NCBI GenBank assembly: GCA_016210205.1
Contig: JACQUO010000023.1
Coordinates: forward strand, 188,012-252,011
Direction of reading: 5' to 3'
Source of the DNA: Chloroflexota bacterium
Lineage (GTDB): Bacteria > Chloroflexota > Dehalococcoidia > JACQUO01
DNA: 64,000 nucleotides
In this document: positions 43,097 through 52,957 of the stretch, piece by piece
How positions within the stretch are numbered: the first letter of the stretch is position 1
Layout of the letters: each line of letters starts with the position of its first letter
Translations under genes and position numbers: made by a program
The notes under the pieces: model-generated
The model's input: the letters and a program-made list of their open reading frames with translations, nothing else
The model's database searches: none
What the model was told of the DNA's origin: nothing

Positions 43097-43987
43097 ATGA
43101 CCACAGAAGGAATCCGGGGCAACTATCTGGAACATATGGTGGAGGAGTACACCCTCCACACCGAGCCTTACTACCTGCCCATTGCCGATGAGGTGGAGAT
43201 TTTCGAGGCGGCCTACTCCTTGAAGATACCCGTGCTCCTTAAGGGCCCCACAGGCTGCGGTAAGACTCGCTTTTTGGAATACATGGCCTGGCGGCTGGCC
43301 CGGCCCGTGACGGCCATCCGCTCCCGAGCCCACTCGGCCAAAGACGGGGTCTCCCTGCCTTTGGTGACGGTGGCCTGCCACGAGGACCTGACCTCCAGCG
43401 ACCTGGTGGGGCGCTACCTCCTGGAAGGGGACTCCACCCGCTGGATTGACGGCCCCCTGACCCGGGCGGTCAAAGCCGGGGCCATCTGCTACCTGGACGA
43501 GATTGTGGAGGCCCGCAAGGACACCACCGTCCTCATCCATCCCCTCACGGACCACCGCCGCATCCTGCCCGTGGAGAAGAAGGGCCAGGTGATTGAGGCC
43601 AGCGATGGGTTCATCCTGGTGGTCTCCTATAACCCCGGCTATCAGAGCGCCATGAAGGACTTGAAGCAGAGCACCCGCCAGCGCTTCCTGGCCATCGAGT
43701 TCCACTATCCGCCGCGAGAGTCGGAGAAGAGGATTATCCAGCACGAAGGCGGCGTGGCTGAGGAGCTGGCCTGGGAGTTGGCCAAGCTGGGGGAGAAGGT
43801 GCGCAACCTCCGGGAGCATGGGCTTCGGGAGGGCGTGAGCACCCGCCTCCTCATCTACGCTGCCAAGCTTATCAAGCAGGGCATCGCGCCCCGGAAGGCC
43901 TGCCAGGTGGCCATCACCTGGCCTCTCACCGATGACACTGAGGTGCAGCACAGCATCGAGGAGGTCATCACCTCCATCTTTGAGTGA
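43097..43987 (+). CDS. MoxR-type AAA+ ATPase of the CbbQ/NirQ/NorQ group
   Basis: 296 residues. Walker A GPTGCGKT (50-57), Walker [13 protein letters not shown] (near 140), sensor-1 VVSYNPGYQ and the arginine-finger region [10 protein letters not shown] are present. The C-terminal domain [16 protein letters not shown] is that of CbbQ/NorQ proteins. Such ATPases work with a VWA partner as chaperones that activate or load metal into an enzyme (Rubisco for CbbQO, NO reductase for NorQD). The VWA partner is two genes downstream. No Rubisco, NO reductase or other obvious client is in the window. Confidence 0.92.
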   Translation: MTTEGIRGNYLEHMVEEYTLHTEPYYLPIADEVEIFEAAYSLKIPVLLKGPTGCGKTRFLEYMAWRLARPVTAIRSRAHSAKDGVSLPLVTVACHEDLTSSDLVGRYLLEGDSTRWIDGPLTRAVKAGAICYLDEIVEARKDTTVLIHPLTDHRRILPVEKKGQVIEASDGFILVVSYNPGYQSAMKDLKQSTRQRFLAIEFHYPPRESEKRIIQHEGGVAEELAWELAKLGEKVRNLREHGLREGVSTRLLIYAAKLIKQGIAPRKACQVAITWPLTDDTEVQHSIEEVITSIFE

Positions 43988-43996
43988 AGCGGCTTC

Positions 43997-44566
43997 ATGA
44001 AAGAACACCTGCGACAAATTCTTAATAGCCGCCAGCGGAAGCTCTTGGCAGTGGATGGCCACAAGCCCGCCGCGGTGCTGGTGCCCCTCTACGGCGAGGA
44101 GGGCCACTACAACCTGGTCTTCACCCGCCGCACGGAGACGGTGGAGCACCACAAGGGGCAAATTTCCTTCCCCGGCGGGGGCCGGGACCGGGATGACCCC
44201 AATCTGGAGGCCACAGCCATCCGGGAGACCCATGAGGAAATCGGGGTCCGCGGGGAGGACATAGAAATCCTGGGCCCACTGGACGACATCCGCACCGTTT
44301 CCAGCCGCTATCACATCACCCCCTTTGTGGCCACCATACGCTATCCCTACAGCTTCACCATGGGCCCTCAGGAGACGGCTGAGGTGCTATGCATCCCCCT
44401 GTCCGCCCTGGCCGCCCCCGGCTGCTACCGCAAGGACCTCCTCACTCAGGGAGGGCAGACCATAAACACCTTCTTCTACGAGCACCAGGGCCACAAGATT
44501 TGGGGGGCTACAGCCTTCATCCTCAAGCAGTTTCTGGAGCTGGCTCTGGAGAGCAGCACCCCATGA
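43997..44566 (+). CDS. Nudix hydrolase, CoA pyrophosphatase-like
   Basis: 189 residues. The Nudix box GGGRDRDDPNLEATAIRETHEEIG (split by two insert residues) has the conserved Glu set. It is preceded by VFTRRTETVEHHKGQISFPG, the phrase that marks the CoA pyrophosphatase (NudL/YeaB) group. It therefore probably cleaves CoA or a related nucleotide diphosphate. It lies 9 bp after the MoxR gene, and its stop overlaps the start of the VWA gene as ATGA, an unusual insertion between the two partners. Confidence 0.88.
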   Translation: MKEHLRQILNSRQRKLLAVDGHKPAAVLVPLYGEEGHYNLVFTRRTETVEHHKGQISFPGGGRDRDDPNLEATAIRETHEEIGVRGEDIEILGPLDDIRTVSSRYHITPFVATIRYPYSFTMGPQETAEVLCIPLSALAAPGCYRKDLLTQGGQTINTFFYEHQGHKIWGATAFILKQFLELALESSTP

Positions 44567-47500
44567 GCCAGGCTGAGCTGACCCGCATCGAGAAGAAGCT
44601 CCAGGAGCTCTCCCCGCAGCTGCACCAGAGCTTCCAGGCGGCGGCCCCGGCCCTGAAGTCCCGACTGGAAGAGAGCGACCTCATCGCCTGGGCCCAGGAC
44701 GGCCTTACCATCGCCGGCCCCACCTCACGGACTTGGGAGGCCGGGTGGGAGTACTTCCTGGCCAGCCCCACGGTGGCCCAGGCCCTGACGAGCAGCGAGT
44801 TCGCCGCCTGGGCTCAGTGGGGGAAGCTCCTGGCCCGGGAGTCACCCACCCTGGCCTGCTCCTTCTTCAAGGCCAGCATCAAGGTGGTATCCCACCTTTC
44901 CCCCCATGACCTGGGCACCTGGGCCCAGTTGGGCAAGAGCCTATACCAGGGGAACTGGCGCTCGGGAACCCTGGCCTGCGCCTTCTTTGACGCCAGCGAC
45001 ACCCTGGTCCCCCACACTGAGATGCTGGTCTTGGACCATTTCGTCCAGTTTTTGGACAAGCTAGCCCAGAAGTCCCCGGACCTGGCCCTGTCCATCGTGG
45101 GCGCCGCGGGGGAGGTCTTCCATGAGGTAGAGCGCCCGGACCAGCTTCACTTCCTGGCGGTGGCCTCGGCCCTGGCCGAGACCAGCCCCACTGATGTCAA
45201 GCCTTACCTTCGGGCCGGCTCTAAAATCATCGCCAAGGTGGCCCCCCAGCAGCGGGCCCGGTTCCTCACCCTGGCCCAGCGCCTGGCCCTCCAGAGCGGG
45301 AGCGATACCCTGCCCTTCATCATCGACGGCTCCTGGGCCCTGGGGGAGATAGCCCCGGACCTCCATCCCCTGCTCCTGTCCCTGGCGGAGAGACTCATGG
45401 CCCTGGCCCCTGGCCTGGCCATCGCCTTCCTCAAGAACAGCCCCGCCCTCATCTCCCGGCTCAAGCTGGAGGACCTGGACACCTGGTACCAGGAGGGGGT
45501 GCGGCTCTACCAGACCACCCCCGAGGCGGGCCTGGCCTTCTTCAAGCTGGAGTCCTCCCACAGCGAGGCTCTGCTGAGCCATCTCTCCTGCCGGGTGGAG
45601 TTGGGCCAAATAGTGGACACCCTGCAGATGTATGTCACCGCCCTCACCGGCAAGGAGGTGGGGGTGGCTACCACTGACAGCCTGGTAAAAAAGAGAGTGG
45701 GCTGGACCGCCCAGGATCGGCCCACCACCGAGGGCATGTCCATCTTCCTGCCCGGCTTCGTGGAGCGCTATGAGACCAAAAAGGAGAACTTCACCTGGTA
45801 TAAGGTGGCCTCCACCCACCAGTCCGCCCACATCGAGTTCGCCAGCTTTGAGTTCGACTTCCTGCGGGAGGCCCTGGTCTTCAGCAACCTCCGTCCCGAG
45901 CTGGCCAAACGGGCCAAGAAGGACGGCCATGTCACCGACCTGGAGCGCTTCTTCGACCTCTTCTCCGAGCGCAAGCTGGCCAAGGATGTCTTCACCACGG
46001 TAGAGGATGCCCGCATCGACGCTCGTGTCTGCCACGAATATCGGGGCTTGCGGCCGGCCTATCAAGGGGTACAGCGAGACTCCGTCCAGGAAAGGCCTCC
46101 CTTCTTCCGCCTGACCCTGAGGGAAGCCTTCCTGGAGATACTGACCCGCATCGGCCTGGGCAGCGAGGAGCAGTTCAATGTCCCGCCCAAGGTGCGGCCG
46201 CATCTAAAATGGTGCCGGGAGCTTTTAAGCCAGGCCCAGCTGCCCCAAGCCACCGTGGAGGACGCCGCCGAGGCCACCATCCGCCTCTACGCCATCCTGC
46301 TCCAGGTGCCCAACGAGATAGCGCCCCAGGAGGACTGGCAGACTGCGCCACAGCCAGGGGAGTCCGAGGCACCCCCCGTCCAGGACTTCGACGACCCCCA
46401 CTGGTTCGACATGCTCCAGGAAGGCGAGGGGGGCCAGGAGGAGGAGCCCGAGCCTGACCAGGAACGCCCGGAGGTGGACTACCGGGGTGACTTCAAGCCG
46501 GAGTTGGTCCAGCTCATGATGAAGATGAAGCTGGCCGAGGGCCAGCAGGGTCAGAAACCGGGCGTCCCCATGACCGAGGAGGAGCTTCGCCAACTCTTGG
46601 AGAAGACTGCCGAGTTGGATATCACCATGGATCTCTCCGGAGACATGTCTCAAATCTCCCAACTCTTCGCCCACAACATCCTGGAGCAGATGGGCATGGA
46701 GAAGATGACCACCTCGGAGGATAAGGCCCCACCCCGGCCCCAGGGGCCCGACCGCACCGCCGGAGAGCCCCTGCAGGAGGAGCCCCAGACCTTCCTCTAC
46801 GACGAGTGGGACTTCCGGGCGGGCGACTATAAGCCTCGCTGGTGCCGGGTGCGCCAGAAGCCCATGGAGGAGGGCACGCCCGATTTCTACAAGCGAACCC
46901 TGGAGACCTACTCCGGCCTGGTGGCCCAAATCAAACGCCAGTTTGAGCTCCTGGCCCCCGAGGGCGTGCGCAAGGTCAGGCGCCTCCCCGACGGTGAGGA
47001 TTACGAGATGGACGCTGTCATCGAGGCGGTGGCGGATGCCAAGGCAGGCACTACCCCCAGCGAGAAGCTCTATTGGCAGCGCAAGAAGGTGGAGCGGGAT
47101 GTGGCCATCGCCTTCCTCCTGGACATGAGCGCCTCCACCGCGGAGATTATCACCGAGAGCAAGCGTGGCAGCTCTGACCCCATCCCCGACAACCCGCGGC
47201 AGTACCTGGCCTGGCTCCAGGGTCAGCGCACCGGCGACGAGCGGCGCTACCAGCGCATTATCGACGTCGAGAAGGAGAGCATCGTCCTCCTCATCAAAGC
47301 CTTAGAGACCATGGGGGACGCCTACGGTATCTACGGCTTCTCCAGCTACGGACGGGAGAATGTGGAGTTCTACACCATCAAGGATATTGGGGAGTCCTTC
47401 AGCGACCGGGTGAAACGGCGTATCGACAAGGTATCCCCCATGCACGCCACCCGCATGGGCCCTGCCATCCGCCACGCCACCAGCAAGCTGGCCGCCCAGG

Positions 47501-47778
47501 ATGCCAAGACCAAAATCCTCTTCCTGGTGAGCGACGGCCGGCCCCAGGACCAGGGATACTCTCGGGACGGCGTGGAGAAAGAATACGCCATCCATGATAC
47601 CAAGATGGCTCTAAACGAGGCCAAGAGGAAACAAATCACCCCCTTCTGCCTCACCGTGGACAAGGCCGGCCACGGCTACCTCAAGACTATGTGCGAGGAT
47701 ATGGGCTACGAGGTGGTGACGGAAATCGAGTCTCTGCCCACCCGCATCCTCAACCTCTACCGCCGCCTGGCATTCTAA
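44563..47778 (+). CDS. Giant VWA protein (NorD/CbbO-like) with N-terminal helical repeats
   Basis: 1071 residues from the ATG overlapping the Nudix stop. Residues 36-385 form about eight degenerate repeats of 37-40 residues with patterns like W-A-Q-x-G-K-x-L...P-x-L-A-x-x-F-F-K, probably an alpha-solenoid. A NorD-like middle region follows (about 440-560, with TVEDARIDARV). Next comes an acidic linker (about 590-650, EEEPEPDQERPEVD). The C-terminal VWA domain has MIDAS DMSAS (D854, S856, S858) and SDGRPQD (D991). NorD and CbbO are usually 600-780 residues, so the repeats are an addition. It probably pairs with the MoxR ATPase at 43097. Confidence 0.85.
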   Translation: MSQAELTRIEKKLQELSPQLHQSFQAAAPALKSRLEESDLIAWAQDGLTIAGPTSRTWEAGWEYFLASPTVAQALTSSEFAAWAQWGKLLARESPTLACSFFKASIKVVSHLSPHDLGTWAQLGKSLYQGNWRSGTLACAFFDASDTLVPHTEMLVLDHFVQFLDKLAQKSPDLALSIVGAAGEVFHEVERPDQLHFLAVASALAETSPTDVKPYLRAGSKIIAKVAPQQRARFLTLAQRLALQSGSDTLPFIIDGSWALGEIAPDLHPLLLSLAERLMALAPGLAIAFLKNSPALISRLKLEDLDTWYQEGVRLYQTTPEAGLAFFKLESSHSEALLSHLSCRVELGQIVDTLQMYVTALTGKEVGVATTDSLVKKRVGWTAQDRPTTEGMSIFLPGFVERYETKKENFTWYKVASTHQSAHIEFASFEFDFLREALVFSNLRPELAKRAKKDGHVTDLERFFDLFSERKLAKDVFTTVEDARIDARVCHEYRGLRPAYQGVQRDSVQERPPFFRLTLREAFLEILTRIGLGSEEQFNVPPKVRPHLKWCRELLSQAQLPQATVEDAAEATIRLYAILLQVPNEIAPQEDWQTAPQPGESEAPPVQDFDDPHWFDMLQEGEGGQEEEPEPDQERPEVDYRGDFKPELVQLMMKMKLAEGQQGQKPGVPMTEEELRQLLEKTAELDITMDLSGDMSQISQLFAHNILEQMGMEKMTTSEDKAPPRPQGPDRTAGEPLQEEPQTFLYDEWDFRAGDYKPRWCRVRQKPMEEGTPDFYKRTLETYSGLVAQIKRQFELLAPEGVRKVRRLPDGEDYEMDAVIEAVADAKAGTTPSEKLYWQRKKVERDVAIAFLLDMSASTAEIITESKRGSSDPIPDNPRQYLAWLQGQRTGDERRYQRIIDVEKESIVLLIKALETMGDAYGIYGFSSYGRENVEFYTIKDIGESFSDRVKRRIDKVSPMHATRMGPAIRHATSKLAAQDAKTKILFLVSDGRPQDQGYSRDGVEKEYAIHDTKMALNEAKRKQITPFCLTVDKAGHGYLKTMCEDMGYEVVTEIESLPTRILNLYRRLAF

Positions 47779-47803
47779 AGCCCCCAGACACAACGCAAAG
47801 TAT

Positions 47804-47838
47804 AGAGCGCTCCCTCTAGCGAGGAAGCGCTCTTCAGT
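47804..47838 (+). terminator. Terminator after the MoxR-Nudix-VWA operon
   Basis: AGAGCGCT pairs with AGCGCTCT around a CCTC/GAGG inner stem, followed by TCAGTTTT. It also serves the convergent MFS gene. Confidence 0.8.
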
Positions 47839-47853
47839 TTTACCTTCGGGCCG

Positions 47854-49197
47854 TTAGGCGCGGCCGTGGCCCGGGCTGCTCTCCACTGCGACCTGCGCTA
47901 TCTGCTCCGCCTGCTTTCTCCGGGCATGCGCCGGGAGCTTGGGGCGGGTGGTGAGGAAGGCCAGGGGGATAGAGACCAAAGCCAGGCCAGCGAAGACCAG
48001 CCAGGCCGTCTGGTAGCTGCCCGTGGTGTCATAGACCCACCCTGCAAAGGGGGGAGCCGCAATCCCGGCCCACATGGTGATGAGGGACTGGAGGCCCTGG
48101 ATGGACCCGAAGGAGTGCCGCCCGAAGTAGCTCCCCAACATGGAGGGCCGCGTCGGGGTGCTGGCCCCGTAGCCGATGGGAAAGGTGACCAGGAAGAGCA
48201 CCAGCAGGAAGGGGCTCCCTGGCCCTATGAAGGAATAGGCCACCAGCCCCACCACCTCCAGGGCAAAGAGCATCATATAGACGAAGCGCGGCTCAATGAA
48301 ATCGGTGAGAGAGCCCAGCCCTAACCGCCCCAGGAGGCTGCTCAAGGTCATGGCCGTCAAGATGAGGGCCGCCGTGCTGGTGGAGTAGCCGACGCTCTCC
48401 AGATACGGCATTTCCAGGACGAAGACGGGGCTCATGAGAACCGCCTGGGTGCTGCCGATGAGAGCCATGAGGTAGAAGGAACGGGTCCTGATGGCCTCCC
48501 TCCAGGTGAAGTTGTACTCCTCGATGACCGGTATCCGTTCCGCCCCCTTAGAGACGGCCACCGGCTCCTTGGGCAGGTCGCCATCGGGGAGATACCCGTA
48601 CCGCTCGGGGCGGTGTCGCATCACCAGAGCGATGGAGGGCCCCACCACCAACCAGCCCACCGCCGCAACCACCAAGGCCATGCGCCAGCCCACCCCGGCG
48701 ATGAGCATCGCCACCAGGGGCACCCCCGAGCCGCTCAGCCCCATCCCCACGGCCAGGATGCTCAGAGCGCGCCCCCGCCGTCGCCGGAACCAGTTGTTCA
48801 CCGCCACGGTGACCACCCCTAAGGAGCACATGCTTGTACCGCTGGCTATAACCACGAAGGCCGCATAGAACATCCACAGGCTGGTTACCTGGCTCAGGAA
48901 GAAGAAGCCCAAAGCAGCGATGGGCACCCCAATGAGCATCATCTTGCGGGAACCAATCCGGTCCAGGGCGAACCCGATGATGGGAGCGGCCAAGCCGGTC
49001 TCCAGGCGCTGGAAAGAGAAGGCCAGAGCAGTCTGGGCGGAGCTCCACTTGAACTCGCTACGAATGGGATTGAAGAAGGCGGTAAAGCCGTAGGTCCAGA
49101 TGGACCCGCTCCACATATTGAGGATAAGGCCGGCTCCCACCATATACCAGCCGTAGAAGATGCCTTTTTTCTTTCGGGCAGCGGTGTCAGTAGCCAA
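47854..49197 (-). CDS. MFS transporter (copy 1)
   Basis: 447 residues, twelve predicted helices, TTG start at 49197 with GGAGAG upstream. KKKGIFYGWYMVGAG at the start, the A-loop DRIGSRKMMLIG and FRRRRGRALSILAVGMG are of the monocarboxylate/oxalate-formate antiporter-like branch of the superfamily. It is closely similar to the gene at 49284 over its whole length, probably a recent duplication. The substrate is unknown. Confidence 0.85.
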   Translation of the reverse strand: MATDTAARKKKGIFYGWYMVGAGLILNMWSGSIWTYGFTAFFNPIRSEFKWSSAQTALAFSFQRLETGLAAPIIGFALDRIGSRKMMLIGVPIAALGFFFLSQVTSLWMFYAAFVVIASGTSMCSLGVVTVAVNNWFRRRRGRALSILAVGMGLSGSGVPLVAMLIAGVGWRMALVVAAVGWLVVGPSIALVMRHRPERYGYLPDGDLPKEPVAVSKGAERIPVIEEYNFTWREAIRTRSFYLMALIGSTQAVLMSPVFVLEMPYLESVGYSTSTAALILTAMTLSSLLGRLGLGSLTDFIEPRFVYMMLFALEVVGLVAYSFIGPGSPFLLVLFLVTFPIGYGASTPTRPSMLGSYFGRHSFGSIQGLQSLITMWAGIAAPPFAGWVYDTTGSYQTAWLVFAGLALVSIPLAFLTTRPKLPAHARRKQAEQIAQVAVESSPGHGRA

Positions 49198-49283
49198 ATA
49201 TCTCTCCTTTTTCAGCGCCCTGCACTTGGGGCATTTTCGTGTACCCTGCAGCCCCCTGGGAGACCGAAGAACGCGACTCAGGC

Positions 49284-50618
49284 TCAGTCCCCACCGGCAT
49301 TGCCACCCACGGCTTGCGCTACCCGCTCGGCCTGCTTAACCCGGGCATGCGCCGGGAGCTGGGGCCGGGTAGTGAGGAAGGCCAGGGGGATAGAGGCGAA
49401 GGCCATGACCGCGAAAACCAGCCAGGCCACCTGATAGCTACCCACGGTGTCATACATCCAGCCCGCAAAGAGGGGGGCCACCATCCCCGGCCACATGGTG
49501 ATAAGGGCCTGCAGGCCTTGAATGGCCCCGAAGGAACGCCTGCCGAAGTAGTTCCCCAGCAGGGACGGCCGCACCGGGGTGCTGGCACCATAGCCGATGG
49601 GGAAGGTGGACAGAAAGAGGATTATCAGGAAAAGGTTCCCGGGAGACATATAAGAGTAGGCCAGCAGCCCCACCCCCTCCAGGGCAAAGAGCATCATATA
49701 GACGAAGTGGGGCTCAACCCAGTCGGTCAGGGCCCCCAGGCCCACCCTACCGATGAGGCTACTTAGGGTCATGGCCGAGAGGATGAAGGCGGCGGTGCCG
49801 GTGGCAAAGCCAATGCTCTCCAAATACGGAATCTCATGGACGAAGACCGCCCCCATGACGACGGCCTGGGTGCTGCCAATGAGGCCAGCGAAATAGAAAG
49901 CCCGGGTCCGGATGGCCTCTCGCCAGGTGAAGTTGTACTCCTGGCGGATGGGCACCCGCTCCGCAGCCTTGGCCGGCTGGGCGGCGTCCCCTGGGGAGTC
50001 GCCGTCGGGCAGATAGCCATACTGCTCCGGACGTTGCCGCATGAGGCTGGCGACGGGCAGCCCCACCACCAGCCACCCAATGCCGATGATTAACAAGGCC
50101 GTGCGCCAGCCCCCCCAGTCCAGCAGCATCACTACCAGGGGCACCCCGATGCCGCTCAGGCCAATCCCCACGGCGATGATGGAGAAGGCCAAGCCCCGGC
50201 GGCGCCGGAACCAGTTGTTCACCGCCACCGTCGTGATGGCGAAAGATCCCATGCTCTGTCCGATGGCGATGACCATGAAGGCGGCGTAGAACATCCCCAG
50301 GTCGGAAATCGTGCTCAGGAGGATGTTGCCGATGGCGATGATGGGCAGACCTATCAACATGAGCTTGCGGGGCCCCAGACGGTCCACCATGAAGCCTATT
50401 ACGGGGGCAGCCAGCCCAGTCTCCAGGCGCTGGAAAGAGAAGGCCAAAGAGGTCTGTGTGTAAGTCCAGTTGAACTGGGTGCGGATGGGATTGAAGAAGG
50501 CAGTGAAGCCGTAAATCCAGACGGAGCCATTCCATATATTTAAAATGAAGGCTCCGATGACGATATACCAGCCGTAGAAGATGCCTTTTTTCTTTGGGGC
50601 TACGGTATCAATAGGCAA
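49284..50618 (-). CDS. MFS transporter (copy 2)
   Basis: 444 residues, twelve helices, TTG start at 50618. It aligns with copy 1 without large gaps (KKKGIFYGWYIV, DRLGPRKLMLIG, FRRRRGLAFSIIAVGIG, SFQRLETGLAAPVIGF in both). The central cytoplasmic loop differs most. It is 86 bp upstream of copy 1 in the direction of transcription. The substrate is unknown. Confidence 0.85.
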   Translation of the reverse strand: MPIDTVAPKKKGIFYGWYIVIGAFILNIWNGSVWIYGFTAFFNPIRTQFNWTYTQTSLAFSFQRLETGLAAPVIGFMVDRLGPRKLMLIGLPIIAIGNILLSTISDLGMFYAAFMVIAIGQSMGSFAITTVAVNNWFRRRRGLAFSIIAVGIGLSGIGVPLVVMLLDWGGWRTALLIIGIGWLVVGLPVASLMRQRPEQYGYLPDGDSPGDAAQPAKAAERVPIRQEYNFTWREAIRTRAFYFAGLIGSTQAVVMGAVFVHEIPYLESIGFATGTAAFILSAMTLSSLIGRVGLGALTDWVEPHFVYMMLFALEGVGLLAYSYMSPGNLFLIILFLSTFPIGYGASTPVRPSLLGNYFGRRSFGAIQGLQALITMWPGMVAPLFAGWMYDTVGSYQVAWLVFAVMAFASIPLAFLTTRPQLPAHARVKQAERVAQAVGGNAGGD

Positions 50619-50682
50619 GGTCTTTCCCTCTTTGTCACCAGGGGCGTTAGGCCATTTTATCCCGCCGCCCTGGCCAGGGTGG

Positions 50683-52035
50683 TCAATTCTGGCCTTCGGA
50701 GGCCGGATCGGCCTGAGCGGCGGGCACAGACAGCAGCTCGGCCGTTTCCCCTGCCTTCGCCCGCTGGGGCGGCTTCGCCAGGAAAATGAAGGGGACGCCC
50801 AGGGCGGCCAGGAAAGCGAACACTAGGAAAGCCACTCGGTAGCTCCCGGTGGTGTCATATATCCAGCCGGCGAAGATGGGGCTGGCGAAACTGAAGATAA
50901 CCGAGGCGGCCATCATGAGGCCGCTGATAGTGCCATAAGCCTTGCGCCCAAAGTAGTCGGCGGTGATGGCAGGCCGCAGGGGGATGGAGCCGCCATAGCC
51001 CGGGGCGTATATGAGCACCCAGATGCCCAGCATCCACATCTCGTTCATGAGGACCAGGACCATGAAGCCTACGACCTGGAGCAGAAAACAGACGACGATA
51101 ACATACCTTTTACTATAGAGGTCACCGAGCCAGCCGAAGCCCAGGCGCCCCACGATGCTCACCGCACCCATGGCGGACACGACAAAGGCCGCGGTGCCCC
51201 GCTCCAGGCCAATGGACTCCATGAAGGGTATGGCATGCAGGGTAACTGCAGTCAAGGAAGACAGGCCGATCCCGAAGCCGACGGAGAGCAGCCAGAAGGC
51301 GGGCGTGCGCAGGGCCTCCCGGGCGGTCAGGCCTCCGCCGGCCCCGGAGCCATGCCCGTGGCCATGGCCCACCACATCCGCCGCCTCGCCCTCAAAGCCC
51401 GAAGCCGGCTTCTCCCCGTCGGGGAAGTAGCCATAGGGCTCGGGGTGATGGCGCATGAACAGGGCGGCAGGAATGCCCACCACCAGAAAGCCCAACCCCA
51501 CCAGTACCATGGCTATTCGCCAGTTGAAAAGAGCAATGACGAGCACCACCCCCGGCACCAGGAAGGTGCTCACCCCATTGCCCACAATGAGAATGCCCAT
51601 GGCCCGGGAGCGATAGCGGTGGAACCAATTGGCTACCGCCACCTGGGGGGGCAGCCCGTTGATGCAGGCGAAGCCAATGGCCAGCACCATACTAGCACCG
51701 TAGAAAGAAAAAAGGGAGTCCATGGTGCTCATCCAGAGGAAGCTCAAGCAGGTCACTATTGCACCAAAGACCATGACCTTGCGTGGCCCCAAGCGATCAA
51801 TGGCCATACCCAGAACGGGGTCGATGAAGCCAGCCTCGGCGCTCCGCAGGGACATAGCTACGGAGGTGGCCGCCCGGCTCCAGCCGAACTCCACGATGAC
51901 GGGGGTAAAGAAGGCTCCGAAACCATACATCACCGTCCCCATAGCATAGACGGCGATGGTGAACCCCCCAGCCACTATCCACCAGCCGAAGAAAATCCCC
52001 CGCCGACCCCCCTCAGTTGCGACGGACTTGGTCAT
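50683..52035 (-). CDS. MFS transporter (copy 3) with a His-rich central loop
   Basis: 450 residues from the ATG at 52035 (GAGGTAAAGGAA upstream). Twelve helices; GIFFGWWIVAGG, DRLGPRKVMVFG and FHRYRSRAMGILIV are equivalent to the blocks of copies 1 and 2, but identity is clearly lower. The loop between helices 6 and 7 carries GHGHGHGSGAGGG, which is missing in the other two and may bind a transition metal. It heads the three-gene run. The substrate is unknown. Confidence 0.85.
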   Translation of the reverse strand: MTKSVATEGGRRGIFFGWWIVAGGFTIAVYAMGTVMYGFGAFFTPVIVEFGWSRAATSVAMSLRSAEAGFIDPVLGMAIDRLGPRKVMVFGAIVTCLSFLWMSTMDSLFSFYGASMVLAIGFACINGLPPQVAVANWFHRYRSRAMGILIVGNGVSTFLVPGVVLVIALFNWRIAMVLVGLGFLVVGIPAALFMRHHPEPYGYFPDGEKPASGFEGEAADVVGHGHGHGSGAGGGLTAREALRTPAFWLLSVGFGIGLSSLTAVTLHAIPFMESIGLERGTAAFVVSAMGAVSIVGRLGFGWLGDLYSKRYVIVVCFLLQVVGFMVLVLMNEMWMLGIWVLIYAPGYGGSIPLRPAITADYFGRKAYGTISGLMMAASVIFSFASPIFAGWIYDTTGSYRVAFLVFAFLAALGVPFIFLAKPPQRAKAGETAELLSVPAAQADPASEGQN

Positions 52036-52606
52036 TTCCTTTACCTCATGGAGCTGACTGCTTGCCACTGGTGGCTAGCTTTTCTTTAGCGGCCCGCCTG
52101 GCGACGCCAGAGCATTTTCCAAACGAAAAGGCCGGGGCTGCTGTTCCCGGTCTTTCCTCACCAGACACTTTCGGCTTAGCCCAGGCCTGAACTCCCACCA
52201 GAAGACCCCAAAAGCAAGAGCCTTGCTGCCGAAGCGGGCCTGAAGCAGCCACTTCCCACTCCGTGGGTTCTTACTGAACAACTCTCCCCCAAGCCAAGTC
52301 TCACTCTGGGCATCTTCCCAAAACTGACTATATTCTATCCTACTTATGGCTTCAGGGTCAAATTCCCACCGAACCGGCCCCCGATGATTTCACCTCAGGT
52401 TTGGGGGCGGGCAGCACAACCAGGGACACCCCGAACTCTCCTTCACTGCTTCACCGGCCGCTCTTTTAGAAGAAATTGAAAGGCTGGCCCCAGCGTCGCT
52501 GGCAGCGCACAGCCCGCGGTTTAAGGGGCCAACCTCTCTTTATGTCCCAATATGTCCCTGGCACTACGGGCCGGAACCGTCTCCGTCACGAATTCCGCTG
52601 GCGAGA
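52036..52606. other. 571-bp gene-free stretch upstream of the MFS run
   Basis: No frame with a ribosome site or a recognisable domain was seen on either strand. The minus strand contains TAGAATATAGT-like AT-rich sequence near 52330-52345 that could be a -10 region for the MFS operon. The sequence is less GC-rich than its surroundings. No repeat copy is present. Confidence 0.5.
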
Positions 52607-52957
52607 CTACTGGCTCTTGGCCAAACCCCAGACAGACTTCAGGGCCACGATGACTGCCGCCGGGGCCACGAAATTCCCCACGTAGCCGAGGATGTTCTCC
52701 ACCCTGGTCCCGACACTCAGGGGCCGAGTGATGGGGTCCAAAATCTGAAACCCAGCCGTGCCCGCGGCAATCAAAGCTATGGCGGCCACGAGATAGGGGG
52801 TGGTCTCTTTCTCGGTGATGTTCACCAGCCCCACGATTATTCCCAAAACCACCAGTGTCAGCGCCATGATGCCATTGTTGGGGATGAAGATGCCCCCCAC
52901 CAAGGCGATGAGGACGCACACAACAAACGCCCCTTCTCCAATCCGTTGCCAGCTCAT
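52607..52957 (-). CDS. Small membrane protein, unknown function
   Basis: 116 residues from the ATG at 52957, with GGAGG about 11 bp upstream. Four hydrophobic segments: AFVVCVLIALVGGIFI, IMALTLVVLGIIVGLV, YLVAAIALIAAGTAGF and NFVAPAAVIVALKSVWGL. The charged pieces are short. Similar small four-helix proteins are annotated as hypothetical in archaea and Chloroflexota. It shares no motif with a known transporter. It stands apart from the MFS run. Confidence 0.7.
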   Translation of the reverse strand: MSWQRIGEGAFVVCVLIALVGGIFIPNNGIMALTLVVLGIIVGLVNITEKETTPYLVAAIALIAAGTAGFQILDPITRPLSVGTRVENILGYVGNFVAPAAVIVALKSVWGLAKSQ

